NCBI GenBank assembly: GCA_017534595.1
Contig: JAFXVY010000100.1
Span: 1-51,470, forward strand
Origin: Ruminococcus sp.
GTDB lineage: Bacteria > Bacillota > Clostridia > Oscillospirales > Ruminococcaceae
Reading direction: 5' to 3'
Length of the DNA: 51,470 nucleotides
Shown: positions 8,001-15,076 of the stretch, in pieces
Layout: every line of letters begins with the position of its first letter
Position numbering within the stretch: position 1 is the stretch's first letter
Translations under genes and position numbers: made by a program
The notes under the pieces: generated by a model
Told to the model about the DNA's origin: nothing
Databases searched by the model: none
What the model saw: the letters and a program-made list of their open reading frames with translations, nothing else

Positions 8001-8112
8001 GTTCTCCCTCCTCCTTGCTTATGCTGCCCGAAGCCGTGAGCTCGCCCGCGATCCCGCGCAGTATGCAGGAAACGAGCCCGGGATATTCATTTTCGGGTCT
8101 GCCGTTTTTCAT
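7879..8112 (-). CDS. Small ORF upstream of and overlapping the recombinase
   Basis: A 77-aa ORF of unknown family with an Asn/Glu-rich start and a helical middle (GELTASGSISKEEGERVFAEYL). The ATG at 8112 has a good GGGAGG eight bases upstream, in preference to the GTG at 8121. It overlaps the recombinase gene by 122 bp in another frame, so only the first 38 residues are free of overlap. Its position suggests translational coupling to the recombinase. A role as a directionality or accessory factor is only a guess from context. Confidence 0.45.
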   Translation of the reverse strand: MKNGRPENEYPGLVSCILRGIAGELTASGSISKEEGERVFAEYLESVRILPGIDRGAGSGGLTGKSDRVFPPDDKQP

Positions 8113-8273
8113 GGCTTTCACCTCCCGGTATCAAGGATATGCGCTCCCTGCCTGTCCCGATACATCCCGTAAGAATCCGACATTTCGTCTTATTCCACAA
8201 GATATTGCATAATTCTTTGTGAACCCTGCATACAAACAGTGGATAGCTGAAATAAAGTTTGTAGGATTTAACG

Positions 8274-8303
8274 TTGACAAAACAGGGCTTTAAATGGTAT
8301 ATT
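8274..8303 (+). promoter_or_regulatory. Promoter of livK
   Basis: TTGACA (8274-8279) and TATATT (8298-8303) are spaced by 18 bp. The 260-bp interval between the recombinase operon and livK is the divergent control region. I could not identify a convincing sigma-E or sigma-K promoter for the recombinase side. Confidence 0.6.
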
Positions 8304-8372
8304 GTTTATATCTGAAAGGGGGAAGTATCCGGCTTTCCCGCTTTCCGATGAATACAATAAGGAGTGACAAGT

Positions 8373-9581
8373 ATGAAAATGATCAAGAAAATGCTCGCAT
8401 TTTCGCTGGCAGCCGTAATGGCAGGCTCCTGCCTCGCTTCCTGCGGCAGCAGTGATTCGAGCAGCAAGTCCGACGGAAATAACGGCGGTACCGAGGGCGA
8501 CAGCTCCAAGGTCATCACCATCGGCGGCAGCGGTCCTCTCACCGGCGGTGCTGCGCAGTACGGCATCGGCGTAAAGAACGCTGTTGAGCTGGCTGTCAAG
8601 GACGTTAACGCTTCCGGCGAGCTCGGCGACATCAAGCTCGAGGTAGTATTCGAGGACGATGAGGCTGACCCCGCTGACAAGGCTGTAAACGCCTACAACA
8701 CCCTCAAGGACAAGGGTATGGACATCATGGTAGGTACTGTTACCACCGGTTCCTGCCTCGCAGTTATCGACAAGACCAAGGAGGATAACATCTTCCAGAT
8801 CACACCCTCCGCTTCCGCTCAGGATGTAATCGCTAACCCCAACTGCTTCCAGGTCTGCTTCACCGACCCCAACCAGGGCCGCGCTTCCGCAGACTATATC
8901 GCTGACAACAACGTTGCCAAGAAGGTAGCTATCATCTATGACAGCTCCGACGCTTATTCTTCCGGTATCTACAACACCTTCAAGTCCGAGGCTTCCGCCA
9001 AGGGTCTTGAGGTAGTATCCGAGGGCGCATTCACCAAGGATTCCAAGACCGACTTCTCGGCTCAGATCGCCGATGCCAAGAACAAGGGCGCTGAGCTCGT
9101 GTTCCTGCCCATCTACTACACCGAGGCTTCTCTGATCCTTGCTCAGTGCAAGAGCGCTGACTTTGCTCCCAAGTTCTTCGGCTGCGACGGTCTTGACGGT
9201 ATCCTTTCCGTTGAGGGCTTCGACACCGCACTTGCCGAGGGCGTAATGCTCCTGACCCCGTTCGCTGCCGACGCTGCTGACGAGGCTACCCAGAAGTTCG
9301 TTGCAGACTACAAGGCTGCTTACAGTGACGAGACTCCCAACCAGTTCGCTGCCGATGCTTACGACTGCGTAAAGATCATCGCCAAGCTGATCAAGCAGGA
9401 GGGCATCACCGCTGATATGTCCGCTTCCGATATGTGCGACAAGCTCTGCGCCGCTATCACCAACGGCTTCAGCTTCGACGGCCTTACCGGTACCGGCATG
9501 ACCTGGACCGCTGAGGGTGCTGTTTCCAAGAACCCGAAGGCTGTTGTTATCAAGAACGGTACTTACTCCGCTCTTCAGTAA
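8373..9581 (+). CDS. livK: Branched-chain amino-acid ABC transporter, substrate-binding lipoprotein LivK
   Basis: A 402-aa periplasmic-binding-fold type I protein. The signal peptide ends in the lipobox LASC with Cys24, followed by a Ser/Gly linker and the two-lobed LivJ/LivK domain starting ITIGGSGPLTGGAAQYG. The IIYDSSDAYSSGIYNTFK and FDTALAEGVMLLTPF blocks are typical. It captures Leu, Ile, Val or a related ligand outside the cell. The ATG at 8373 follows AAGGAG. It lies inside the cotJC element; a terminator separates it from livHMGF, allowing extra expression of the binding protein. Confidence 0.93.
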   Translation: MKMIKKMLAFSLAAVMAGSCLASCGSSDSSSKSDGNNGGTEGDSSKVITIGGSGPLTGGAAQYGIGVKNAVELAVKDVNASGELGDIKLEVVFEDDEADPADKAVNAYNTLKDKGMDIMVGTVTTGSCLAVIDKTKEDNIFQITPSASAQDVIANPNCFQVCFTDPNQGRASADYIADNNVAKKVAIIYDSSDAYSSGIYNTFKSEASAKGLEVVSEGAFTKDSKTDFSAQIADAKNKGAELVFLPIYYTEASLILAQCKSADFAPKFFGCDGLDGILSVEGFDTALAEGVMLLTPFAADAADEATQKFVADYKAAYSDETPNQFAADAYDCVKIIAKLIKQEGITADMSASDMCDKLCAAITNGFSFDGLTGTGMTWTAEGAVSKNPKAVVIKNGTYSALQ

Positions 9582-9595
9582 TAACAAATGATGCG

Positions 9596-9632
9596 ACGGG
9601 GCATCTGCGAAAAGCAGGTGCCCCGTTTTTTT
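9596..9632 (+). terminator. Terminator between livK and livH
   Basis: ACGGGGCATCTGC pairs with GCAGGTGCCCCGT around a GAAAA loop and is followed by seven T residues. Confidence 0.85.
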
Positions 9633-9696
9633 GCGGATGTTATCATAAGTGCCAAAAATCAGCATTTGCAGAGGCGTATTTTTTAGGAATAGCTTG

Positions 9697-9725
9697 TTGC
9701 AATCCGGCGGATATTGTGATATAAT
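9697..9725 (+). promoter_or_regulatory. Promoter of livHMGF
   Basis: TTGCAA (9697-9702) and TATAAT (9720-9725) are spaced by 17 bp. Confidence 0.7.
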
Positions 9726-9785
9726 ATACTATGTGCGATTATGGGCGCTGCCCGGATATCAGCCAAGGGAAGGAATGTTTGCTTA

Positions 9786-10667
9786 ATGGCTTTTCTCGAT
9801 TACTTGATCAACGGCATCAGCCTCGGAAGCATATATGCCGTTATTGCGCTGGGCTATACGCTTGTCTACGGTATAGCCAAGATGCTCAACTTCGCTCACG
9901 GCGACGTTATCATGGTCGGCGGATACGTCATCTTCACGATGATGTCGAACGTTGGGCTCAACTCCTATGTCTCTGTGCTCATAGCTATGGCTGCGTGTAC
10001 GGTGCTCGGCATTACGATCGAAAAGATCGCCTACAAGCCGCTGCGTCAGTCCACCAACCTCGCCGTGCTCATCACCGCGATAGGAGTCAGCTATTTCCTG
10101 CAGAATATCGCTCTGATAATATTCGGAGAGAAGCCGGTAACTTTCAAGTCGGTCATCGACCTGCCGAAGATCACCCTCTTCGACGGGCAGATAGTCATCA
10201 AGTCCGAGGCTATCGCTTCGATCATCGTTTCGGTAGTAATTGTCGTGGGGCTCTCGCTTTTCGTCAACAAGACCAAGAGCGGACGTGCGATGCTGGCGGT
10301 CTCCGAGGATAAGGACGCAGCAAGGCTCATGGGTATAAACGTAAACCGCACGATCTCCCTGACGTTCGCCATCGGCTCGGGACTCGCTGCGATCGCGGGC
10401 GCACTGCTCTGCTCGAGCTACCCCGTGCTCTCCAACACCACCGGCGCTATGCCCGGCATCAAGGCCTTCGTTGCGGCGGTATTCGGCGGCATCGGCTCGA
10501 TACCCGGCGCTATGGTGGGAGGTCTGCTGATAGGCGTCATCGAGATACTCGGGCGCGCATATATCTCCCCCCAGCTTGCAGATGCCATAGTTTTCGCGGT
10601 GCTGATCATCGTTCTGATAGTAAGACCTACCGGTATCCTCGGCAAGAAGGTAAACGAGAAGGTCTGA
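9786..10667 (+). CDS. livH: Branched-chain amino-acid ABC transporter permease LivH
   Basis: A 293-aa integral membrane protein with about eight hydrophobic segments. The N-terminus FLDYLINGISLGSIYAVIALGYTLVYGI is characteristic of LivH, as is the EDKDAARLMGINVNRTI coupling loop that contacts the ATPases. The ATG at 9786 is chosen because the family begins a few residues before FLDYLI; upstream in-frame sequence from 9741 is not family-like. A GGAAGG lies somewhat far upstream. It pairs with LivM to form the channel for substrate handed over by LivK. Confidence 0.92.
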   Translation: MAFLDYLINGISLGSIYAVIALGYTLVYGIAKMLNFAHGDVIMVGGYVIFTMMSNVGLNSYVSVLIAMAACTVLGITIEKIAYKPLRQSTNLAVLITAIGVSYFLQNIALIIFGEKPVTFKSVIDLPKITLFDGQIVIKSEAIASIIVSVVIVVGLSLFVNKTKSGRAMLAVSEDKDAARLMGINVNRTISLTFAIGSGLAAIAGALLCSSYPVLSNTTGAMPGIKAFVAAVFGGIGSIPGAMVGGLLIGVIEILGRAYISPQLADAIVFAVLIIVLIVRPTGILGKKVNEKV

Positions 10668-10727
10668 CCCCCGGTCATCACGGCATCCACGAAACTATGC
10701 GACTAATCGCGAAAGGAACGATACGCT

Positions 10728-11822
10728 TTGAAGAAGCTGAAAATAAAACCCTCAACGCGCAGCAGCTTTACCACCTATGCAATAGTGACCGCTGCGTTCA
10801 TAGCGGTGCAGATAATGATCTCGACGGGGAGCGCCAGCAATATGTTCAAGGGCCTGCTCATCCCGTTCTGCGTCTACTCCATAGCTGCCGCTTCGCTTAA
10901 CCTCACCGTCGGCATACTCGGCGAGCTCAGCCTCGGCCAGGCCGGATTTATGTGCATCGGAGCCTACTCCAGCGCGATCTTCTCGGTCTGCACCAAGGAT
11001 ACCATAACCAGCGCGTGGATACGCTTCCCGATAGCTCTGCTCATCGGCGGCATCTTCGCCGCGATATTCGGAATACTCATAGGCATCCCCGTGCTTCGTC
11101 TGCGCGGCGACTACCTTGCGATAGTTACCCTTGCCTTCGGCGAGATCATCAAGAACGTCTTTAATGCCCTCTATGTCGGCTACGACAGCAGCGGACTGCA
11201 TTTCTCCCTCACCAGCCAGGGCGACCTGAACCTCGCCCCCGACGGCAAGATGCTCATAAACGGCGCACTCGGCGTCAAGGGTATGCCCCAGGACTCCACC
11301 TTCGTCATCGGCTTTGTTGTCCTGCTGCTGACGCTCATAATCCTCTACAACTTTATCTACTCCTCCACCGGCAGAGCGGTAATGTCTATCAGAGACAACC
11401 GCATAGCCGCCGAGTCGGTAGGTCTCAACATCACCAAGTACAAGCTCATCACCTTCGGCCTCACCGCGTTTCTTGCGGGCGTTGCGGGCGCGATCTTCTC
11501 GCATAACCTCTCGACGCTGCAGGCCTCGAAGTTCGATTACAACCTCTCGATACTGATACTCGTGTTCGTCGTGCTCGGCGGCATAGGCAGCATCAGGGGC
11601 AGCGTTATCGCAGCGATCGTGCTGACCTACCTGCCCGAGGTGCTCAGAAAGCTCAACAGCGACTTCGGCAAGTACCGTATGCTCATATATTCGGTAGTGC
11701 TGATCGTTATGATGATCTTCACCTCCAACGCCAAGATACGCGGCTTCTTTGCGGCAAGCTTTGCAAAGCTCAAGGGGCTCATAATCAAGGATAAGAATAC
11801 ACCGGCAAAGGAGGCGGAGTGA
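10728..11822 (+). CDS. livM: Branched-chain amino-acid ABC transporter permease LivM
   Basis: A 364-aa integral membrane protein. The LNLTVGILGELSLGQAGFMCIGAY segment and RLRGDYLAIVTLAFGEI are LivM hallmarks, and the SIRDNRIAAESVGLNITKYK loop is the coupling motif. The start is TTG at 10728 with AAGGA 11 bases upstream; no ATG fits better. The C-terminus is a short Lys-rich cytoplasmic tail. It is separated from livG by one base, so the genes are co-transcribed. Confidence 0.92.
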   Translation: MKKLKIKPSTRSSFTTYAIVTAAFIAVQIMISTGSASNMFKGLLIPFCVYSIAAASLNLTVGILGELSLGQAGFMCIGAYSSAIFSVCTKDTITSAWIRFPIALLIGGIFAAIFGILIGIPVLRLRGDYLAIVTLAFGEIIKNVFNALYVGYDSSGLHFSLTSQGDLNLAPDGKMLINGALGVKGMPQDSTFVIGFVVLLLTLIILYNFIYSSTGRAVMSIRDNRIAAESVGLNITKYKLITFGLTAFLAGVAGAIFSHNLSTLQASKFDYNLSILILVFVVLGGIGSIRGSVIAAIVLTYLPEVLRKLNSDFGKYRMLIYSVVLIVMMIFTSNAKIRGFFAASFAKLKGLIIKDKNTPAKEAE

Positions 11823-11823
11823 T

Positions 11824-12582
11824 ATGGCACTGCTCGAAGTCAAAAAGCTCGGCATCTCCTTCGGCGGTCTGCGTGCCGTTGACGATTTCTCGGTATCTAT
11901 CGAGAAGGGGGACCTCTACGGCCTCATAGGCCCCAACGGCGCGGGCAAGACCACGATCTTCAACCTGCTCACCGGCGTCTATAAGCCCACCGACGGCTCC
12001 ATTACCCTCGACGGCGTGAACATCACCGGCAAGAGCACCATCGAGATCAACAAGGCGGGCATCGCCCGTACCTTCCAGAACATCAGACTGTTCTCAAAGC
12101 TCAGCGTACTTGACAACGTCAAGGCCGGGCTCACCAATAAGTACAGATACTCCACCGCGACAGGCATCTTCCGCCTGCCCAAGTATTTCAGGCTCGAGCG
12201 TGAGATGACCGAACGCGCACTTGAACTGCTGCGTCCCTTCGAGCTGGACGGCGACGCCGATGTCATAGCGGCGAACCTGCCCTACGGAAAGCAGAGAAAG
12301 CTCGAGATCGCAAGAGCCCTTGCCACGGATCCCAAGCTGCTGCTCCTCGACGAGCCGGCTGCCGGCATGAACCCCAAGGAGACCGCGGGGCTCATGAACA
12401 CGATCCTTACGGTAAGAGACGATTTCGGAGTCACCGTGCTGCTCATAGAGCACGATATGGCACTGGTGTCGGGCATCTGCGAGAAGCTCTCGGTGCTCAA
12501 CTTCGGTCAGCTGCTCTGCGAGGGCCCCACGGGTCAGGTGCTCAATGACCCCGAGGTCATCAAGGCATATTTAGGCGAGTAA
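11824..12582 (+). CDS. livG: Branched-chain amino-acid ABC transporter ATPase LivG
   Basis: A 252-aa ATPase. Walker A is GPNGAGKT (36-43), the Q-loop region is GIARTFQNIRLF, the signature is replaced by the LivG-type YGKQRKLEIARAL, and Walker B is LLLLDEPAAGMNP with the switch His in LLIEHDM. It drives transport together with LivF on the cytoplasmic side of LivHM. The ATG follows GGAGTGAT, overlapping the livM stop region. Confidence 0.93.
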   Translation: MALLEVKKLGISFGGLRAVDDFSVSIEKGDLYGLIGPNGAGKTTIFNLLTGVYKPTDGSITLDGVNITGKSTIEINKAGIARTFQNIRLFSKLSVLDNVKAGLTNKYRYSTATGIFRLPKYFRLEREMTERALELLRPFELDGDADVIAANLPYGKQRKLEIARALATDPKLLLLDEPAAGMNPKETAGLMNTILTVRDDFGVTVLLIEHDMALVSGICEKLSVLNFGQLLCEGPTGQVLNDPEVIKAYLGE

Positions 12583-12594
12583 GGGGGCGGAGCT

Positions 12595-13305
12595 ATGTCA
12601 ATGCTTGAAGTCAAGGATCTGAGCGTCTATTACGGAGTGATACAGGCGCTCAAGGGCATCTCCTTCTCGGTCAATGAGGGAGAGGTCATAGCGCTCATAG
12701 GCGCTAACGGCGCGGGAAAGACCACAACTTTGCATACCCTTACCGGCATACTGCCCGCCAGAACGGGCTCGATAGTCTTCGAGGGTACGGAGCTCACAAA
12801 GACTCCCGCACATAAGATAGTAAAAATGGGCATCGCTCACGTTCCCGAGGGAAGGCGTATCTTCCAGCAGCTGACGGTGCTCGATAACCTGAAGCTCGGT
12901 GCGTTCACCAGAAACGATAAGGACGGCATCGCCGAGGATATGGAGAAGATCTATAAGCGCTTCCCGAGGCTCGAGGAAAGAAAGACCCAGATCGCGGGTA
13001 CACTCTCGGGCGGTGAGCAGCAGATGCTCGCTATGGGCAGAGCGCTGATGTCCAGACCGAAAATGGTGGTCATGGATGAGCCCTCAATGGGTCTCTCGCC
13101 TATACTCGTCAGCGAGATCTTCGATATCATCGAGTCTATCCGCAAGGACGGCACCACGGTGCTGCTCGTTGAGCAGAACGCCAAGAAGGCGCTTTCCATC
13201 GCGGACAGAGCCTACGTCCTCGAGACCGGCAGGATAACCCTCTCGGGCAAGGCCTCGGATCTTATCAACGACGAGAAGGTAAGAAAGGCCTACCTCGGAG
13301 AGTGA
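12595..13305 (+). CDS. livF: Branched-chain amino-acid ABC transporter ATPase LivF
   Basis: A 236-aa ATPase. Walker A is GANGAGKT (36-43), the LivF-typical HVPEGRRIFQQLTV follows, the signature is LSGGEQQML, and Walker B is KMVVMDEPSMGLSP with LLVEQNA in place of the His switch region. It is the fifth and last transporter gene. Preceded by GGGGGCGGAG, it starts 12 bases after livG. Confidence 0.93.
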   Translation: MSMLEVKDLSVYYGVIQALKGISFSVNEGEVIALIGANGAGKTTTLHTLTGILPARTGSIVFEGTELTKTPAHKIVKMGIAHVPEGRRIFQQLTVLDNLKLGAFTRNDKDGIAEDMEKIYKRFPRLEERKTQIAGTLSGGEQQMLAMGRALMSRPKMVVMDEPSMGLSPILVSEIFDIIESIRKDGTTVLLVEQNAKKALSIADRAYVLETGRITLSGKASDLINDEKVRKAYLGE

Positions 13306-13341
13306 CCGGGAAAACATCATCAATGTAAGGGAGCGATCAGC

Positions 13342-13950
13342 TTGGCACAGATCATAACCATAGCCCGCGGCATGGGAAGCGGAGGCAGAACGATAGGTAA
13401 GATGCTCTCCGAGGAGCTCGGGTATAAATACTACGACAAGGATCTCATCCGCCTCGCAAGCGAGGACAGCGGCATCAACGAAGCCTTCTTCGGCAGAGTC
13501 GATGAGAAGCTCAAGAGCTCGTTCATCAAGCGCGGCGGCGTGTATAAGGGCGGAGTCATAGACCCGTCGAGCAGGGAGTTCACCTCCGACAAGAACCTGT
13601 TCAACTTCCAGGCCAAGATCATCAAGGAGCTTGCCGACAAGGAGCCCGCAGTGATAATCGGGCGCTGCGCCGACTTCATCCTCGCCGACAGAACGGACGT
13701 CATCAGGCTGTTCATCTTCTGCGATAAGGAGACGGCGGTGAAGAACGTCGTGGACGCCTACGGCATCACCGAGAAGGAGGCTGCAAAGCTCGTCGAGAAG
13801 ACCGATAAGGACAGGAGCGACTATTACAGCCACTACACCGGCCGCGACTGGGAGTGCGCAAGGAACTACAACATCTGCCTCGACACCAGCCGCCTCGATT
13901 TCGAGACCTGCGTGAAGATCATCAAGGGATATATCTCACTGATAGGATAA
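13342..13950 (+). CDS. Cytidylate-kinase-like protein
   Basis: A 202-aa P-loop kinase of the cytidylate-kinase-like family (Cytidylate_kin2 type) seen in clostridia. It begins ITIARGMGSGGRTIGKML, the P-loop variant, followed by YYDKDLIRLASEDSGI and the conserved AVIIGRCADFIL block; DRSDYYSHYTGRDW is the lid region. The TTG start at 13342 has AAGGGAG upstream. The true substrate of this family is not established. It lies 36 bp downstream of livF on the same strand, probably in the same transcript, and is the last gene before the element end. Confidence 0.8.
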   Translation: MAQIITIARGMGSGGRTIGKMLSEELGYKYYDKDLIRLASEDSGINEAFFGRVDEKLKSSFIKRGGVYKGGVIDPSSREFTSDKNLFNFQAKIIKELADKEPAVIIGRCADFILADRTDVIRLFIFCDKETAVKNVVDAYGITEKEAAKLVEKTDKDRSDYYSHYTGRDWECARNYNICLDTSRLDFETCVKIIKGYISLIG

Positions 13951-14124
13951 AGGCACCACCGCACAACCACCGGCTAACGCCTTTATACATCATCCGCTTG
14001 CATATTTTCCGTCATATTACCCAAATTCTCCTTGCCTTGCGCTAGCAAGGCGGCGTCGAATTTAGGCAATCTGACGAAAAATCTGACTGCGCGTCTGACG
14101 CACAATGGTTGTGCGGTGTTGCCT
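13951..14124. repeat. MITE-like palindromic element, copy 2 (complete, 174 bp)
   Basis: The left terminal repeat AGGCACCACCGCACAACC (13951-13968) matches the complement of the right one (14107-14124) at 17 of 18 bases. Internal sequence from 13989 is nearly identical to the copy at the window start. It directly follows the stop codon of the kinase-like gene and lies 62 bp inside the attL end of the cotJC element. No ORF of its own. Confidence 0.85.
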
Positions 14125-14166
14125 AAAAAAACTGCTGCCTGCGGCTCATGCTGCGGGCAGCTTTTG
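14125..14166. terminator. Bidirectional terminator at the attL end of the element
   Basis: GCTGCCTGCGG (14134-14144) pairs with CTGCGGGCAGC (14151-14161). On the minus strand it is followed by seven T residues (14131-14125), and on the plus strand by four. In the circular form of the element, the recombinase frame ends at a TGA lying in the loop of this hairpin (14148-14146), making it the natural recombinase terminator. Confidence 0.8.
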
Positions 14167-14174
14167 CGTCTTGG

Positions 14175-14200
14175 GTACAACGAAGCACCTATATCGCTGA
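14175..14200. other. attL-like junction of the cotJC element
   Basis: The element arm CAACGAAGCA (14178-14187) meets cotJC coding DNA at the shared core ACCT (14187-14190). Reading on the cotJ strand, the frame goes from CotJC (SDIG) into non-homologous residues (ASLYPRR) exactly here. Confidence 0.85.
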
Positions 14201-14372
14201 GTATCGCCTGAACCTCCCGGCAGGGAGCGGAGTATCTCTGCGACAGATAGCGCATCGCCGCGCCGAGCTCACCGTCAGGACCGCCGAGCTGCGAAATGAT
14301 GACCTTTGCCAGCGCAGGATTGGTGTTCTTGATCCTTACAGGGTACTGAAGCTTTTTCTCATACTGCCACAT
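14187..14372 (-). CDS. cotJC: cotJC 5' segment (N-terminal 62 aa of CotJC)
   Basis: Begins MWQYEKKLQYPVRIKN, the standard CotJC start, and runs to AILSDIG, where the element interrupts it between the first metal ligand (Glu35) and the next pair (Glu65, His68 of the joined protein). In the integrated state the frame runs on through element DNA and the MITE to a stop at 13983, giving a truncated 129-aa product with a foreign tail. The start ATG overlaps the cotJB stop (TGATG) and follows GGAGGT. Removal of the element restores a normal-length gene. Confidence 0.92.
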
Positions 14373-14644
14373 CAGTCATTACCTCCTTCGTTGGCGCAGA
14401 GCTCCCAGGGGAAGGGCTCCGTGACCCATTCCCACTTGCGCGTCCCTTCGGATGCGCAGGCCGTGAGAGGGCCGTACTTCTTCTGATATTCGGCGAGGAC
14501 GCTTTCGTATTTCTCCTTGTGAGTGCGGTAGAAGGCGAGACCCTCGGTGCAGGTCGGGTGGCTGTCAAGATAGAGCACAGCCTCGTGTACCGTGAAGGCG
14601 CACGCCTGAACTCTTCTGAGGAGCTTCTGCTGTTCACTTGTCAT
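14372..14644 (-). CDS. cotJB: Spore coat protein CotJB
   Basis: A 90-aa protein of the CotJB family, which in Bacillus is a component of the inner spore coat polypeptide set with CotJA and CotJC. It has LLRRVQACAFTVHEAVLYLDSHPTC, the characteristic helix, and ends with KWEWVTEPFPWE. It overlaps cotJA by 11 bases and cotJC by one, so the three are translationally coupled. The C-terminus after PFPWE is a short Glu/Gly/Asn tail carrying the cotJC ribosome binding site. Confidence 0.88.
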   Translation of the reverse strand: MTSEQQKLLRRVQACAFTVHEAVLYLDSHPTCTEGLAFYRTHKEKYESVLAEYQKKYGPLTACASEGTRKWEWVTEPFPWELCANEGGND

Positions 14645-14879
14645 TTCGGGCGGCCTCCTCTCCTATAAACGGCAGATCAAGGCAGGGGAACAGCGTACCG
14701 CGGGAGAGCGCGGCGTCGCTGTCGTAGGTCTTCTGCCAGGTCTGGAACGGGACGTATGCCATAGCAAGGGGCATATCTGCGGGGAACACTGATCTCGGCA
14801 TCGGGCAGGCTGCGGCCTCGGGCATGACATCGTCGTCCGAGAGGAGAGCTCCGAGCAGAGTCTTGTCGGTCTTTTCCAT
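14634..14879 (-). CDS. cotJA: Spore coat protein CotJA
   Basis: An 81-aa protein. The conserved CotJA core is LAMAYVPFQTWQKTYDSDAALSRGTLFPCLDLPF (residues about 38-71). An N-terminal variable Asp/Ala-rich part precedes it. The ATG at 14879 follows CGGAGGTAATT. First gene of the cotJABC operon, which is sigma-E-dependent in Bacillus; I could not confirm a sigma-E promoter upstream here. Confidence 0.88.
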   Translation of the reverse strand: MEKTDKTLLGALLSDDDVMPEAAACPMPRSVFPADMPLAMAYVPFQTWQKTYDSDAALSRGTLFPCLDLPFIGEEAARNDK

Positions 14880-15076
14880 AATTACCTCCGATCGTTTAGT
14901 GGGAGCCCGCTTGGGGCTCCGCTATATCCTATTCGCCCGGAGACCCGTAAGTGAGAATTAACATTCTGTTCACAACTTTCTTTCGATTTTGCGGTACTAC
15001 ATATACAGAAGGGGAAAAAGTTCTAAGCATCCAAGCATCTATGATACTAAGAGACTAAAAGGGGTGGTGATCCGGT
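14880..15076. promoter_or_regulatory. Divergent control region between cotJ operon and sigma factor
   Basis: A 197-bp interval with two divergent ribosome binding sites and a hairpin GGAGCCC-GCTTG-GGGCTCC (14902-14920). The half nearer the sigma factor is AT-rich. I see no perfect sigma-A promoter; control by sporulation or ECF sigma factors is possible but not shown. Confidence 0.4.

Larger units (their letters stand above)
6722..14190. mobile_element. Serine-recombinase intervening element splitting cotJC (7,465 bp)
   Basis: Element DNA lies between two copies of ACCT (AGGT on the coding strand), 7,465 bp apart. Precise removal joins cotJC in frame and gives a circle whose junction is a 22-bp perfect palindrome arm pair (CAACGAAGCA and complement) around GG. 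Contents are the serine recombinase against attR, a small upstream ORF, a complete livKHMGF transporter, a cytidylate-kinase-like gene, a MITE and a terminator against attL. No phage, plasmid or conjugation genes are seen. This matches the layout of skin-type elements that interrupt sporulation genes such as sigK. Whether it still excises cannot be seen from one sequence. Confidence 0.88.

Noticed and set aside
8268-9665. 465-codon minus-strand open frame opposite livK
   Set aside because: Antisense shadow of a strongly biased gene; the livK frame has a clear lipobox, domain and ribosome binding site.
13983-14186. Continuation of the CotJC frame past the element junction as a genuine longer protein
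   Set aside because: After SDIG the residues stop resembling CotJC, and the frame reads a terminator and a MITE. The homologous continuation lies at 6311-6725.
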